DNA from: Domibacillus sp.
Lineage (GTDB): Bacteria; Bacillota; Bacilli; Bacillales; Domibacillaceae
Direction: 5' to 3'
Assembly (NCBI GenBank): GCA_031177795.1
Contig: JAPSKG010000122.1
Coordinates: forward strand, 1-6,883
DNA: 6,883 nt
The position numbers were made by a program, and so were the translations under genes. Below are positions 6,667 through 6,883 of this stretch, one piece after another (position 1 is the first letter of the stretch; every line of letters starts with the position of its first letter). The notes under the pieces are model-generated. The model was not told the DNA's origin and did not search any database. It saw nothing but the letters and a program-made list of their open reading frames with translations.

Positions 6667-6696
6667 GCCGGGCTAACCCGGCTTTTTTTTTTTTTT
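6667..6696 (+). terminator. Intrinsic terminator of the dnaG-sigA transcript
   Basis: GCCGGG (6667-6672), a CTAA loop and CCCGGC (6677-6682) form a 6-bp all-GC stem followed at once by 14 consecutive T (6683-6696). It begins 11 bases after the sigA stop codon and is a textbook Rho-independent terminator. Confidence 0.95.
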
Positions 6697-6728
6697 GCGA
6701 AAAAAGAAGGAAAATGGCTTTTTTTCGC
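6697..6728. repeat. Second inverted repeat after the sigA terminator
   Basis: GCGAAAAAAG (6697-6706) and CTTTTTTTCGC (6718-6728) are inverted, with one unpaired T and an 11-base loop. Followed leftward on the minus strand, the A14 opposite the T-run is not a U-tract, so this is not a good reverse terminator. The right arm ends in the palindrome TTCGCGAA (6724-6731). It may support the main terminator or be a decayed one. Confidence 0.45.
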
Positions 6729-6761
6729 GAATAGTAAGTTTATTGAGGTGCAAACGAAAAA

Positions 6762-6883
6762 ATGAAAAAAGATAAAAAAGAAACAATTATCAATGAAATA
6801 ATGCTATGGAAAGAAAATCACATGCTTCCATTGCATTATTGTGATTATTTGCTGGCTATTTACACCCAAGGCCAGGAATTCAC
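6762..6883 (+). CDS. Unrecognised protein, N-terminus only (3' partial)
   Basis: An open frame starts at ATG 6762 behind GAGGTG (6745-6750, 11 bases of spacing, slightly long) and runs to the window end, giving 40 codons. The peptide begins MKKDKKETIINEIMLWKENH and continues with MLPLHYCDYLLAIYTQG. The lysine-rich start followed by an amphipathic W-K-x-x-H-x-LP-x-x-YC-D-x-LL-x-x-YT-x-G pattern looks like a real, conserved protein rather than noise, and resembles the cytoplasmic N-terminus of uncharacterised Bacillaceae proteins that I recall only vaguely. No membrane segment is yet visible. It is not cccA (cytochrome c-550), the gene after sigA in B. subtilis, because there is no signal anchor near the start. 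It follows the sigA terminator, so it needs its own promoter, which I could not identify. Confidence 0.7.
   Translation, partial: MKKDKKETIINEIMLWKENHMLPLHYCDYLLAIYTQGQEF

Noticed and set aside
1..6883. Mobile elements, CRISPR arrays, tRNA/rRNA genes, defence or secretion systems
   Set aside because: The window is packed with intact conserved housekeeping genes; no transposase, array, RNA gene fold or accessory cargo is present.

Overview
This window is a conserved housekeeping locus from a low-GC Gram-positive bacterium, almost certainly a member of the Bacillaceae. The evidence is the gene order, the close protein similarity to Bacillus subtilis counterparts recalled from memory, the strong AGGAGG-type ribosome binding sites and the AT-rich composition. 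The genus cannot be fixed from the sequence.

Layout, all genes on the + strand. (1) 1-1884: glyS, the glycyl-tRNA synthetase beta subunit, missing about 60 N-terminal codons at the window edge. (2) 1885-1976: a short spacer with a candidate promoter. (3) 1980-2615: ccpN, an HTH plus CBS-pair repressor of gluconeogenesis. (4) 2636-3448: the yqfL-type pyruvate, phosphate dikinase/PEP synthase regulatory protein, whose stop codon lies inside a perfect 32-bp palindrome that probably acts as a terminator. (5) 3449-3678: a 230-bp non-coding region with a good sigma-A promoter, tandem short repeats, a run of seven C and a ribosome-bound-looking mini-ORF. (6) 3679-5496: dnaG primase. (7) 5532-6656: sigA (rpoD), the primary sigma factor. 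(8) 6667-6696: a textbook intrinsic terminator, then a second inverted repeat. (9) 6762-6883: the first 40 codons of a small unrecognised protein cut by the window end.

The genes form two functional blocks. ccpN and yqfL are a metabolic pair that controls carbon flow at the pyruvate/PEP node. dnaG and sigA are the classic macromolecular-synthesis pair, coupling replication priming to the main transcription factor. glyS supplies translation capacity upstream.

No new biological system is visible here. All complete genes are intact, of normal length, and retain their key residues. The points worth a second look lie in the spacers: yqxD is absent from its usual B. subtilis position between yqfL and dnaG, the dnaG leader carries unusual small structures, and the gene after sigA is not the cccA expected from B. 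subtilis.
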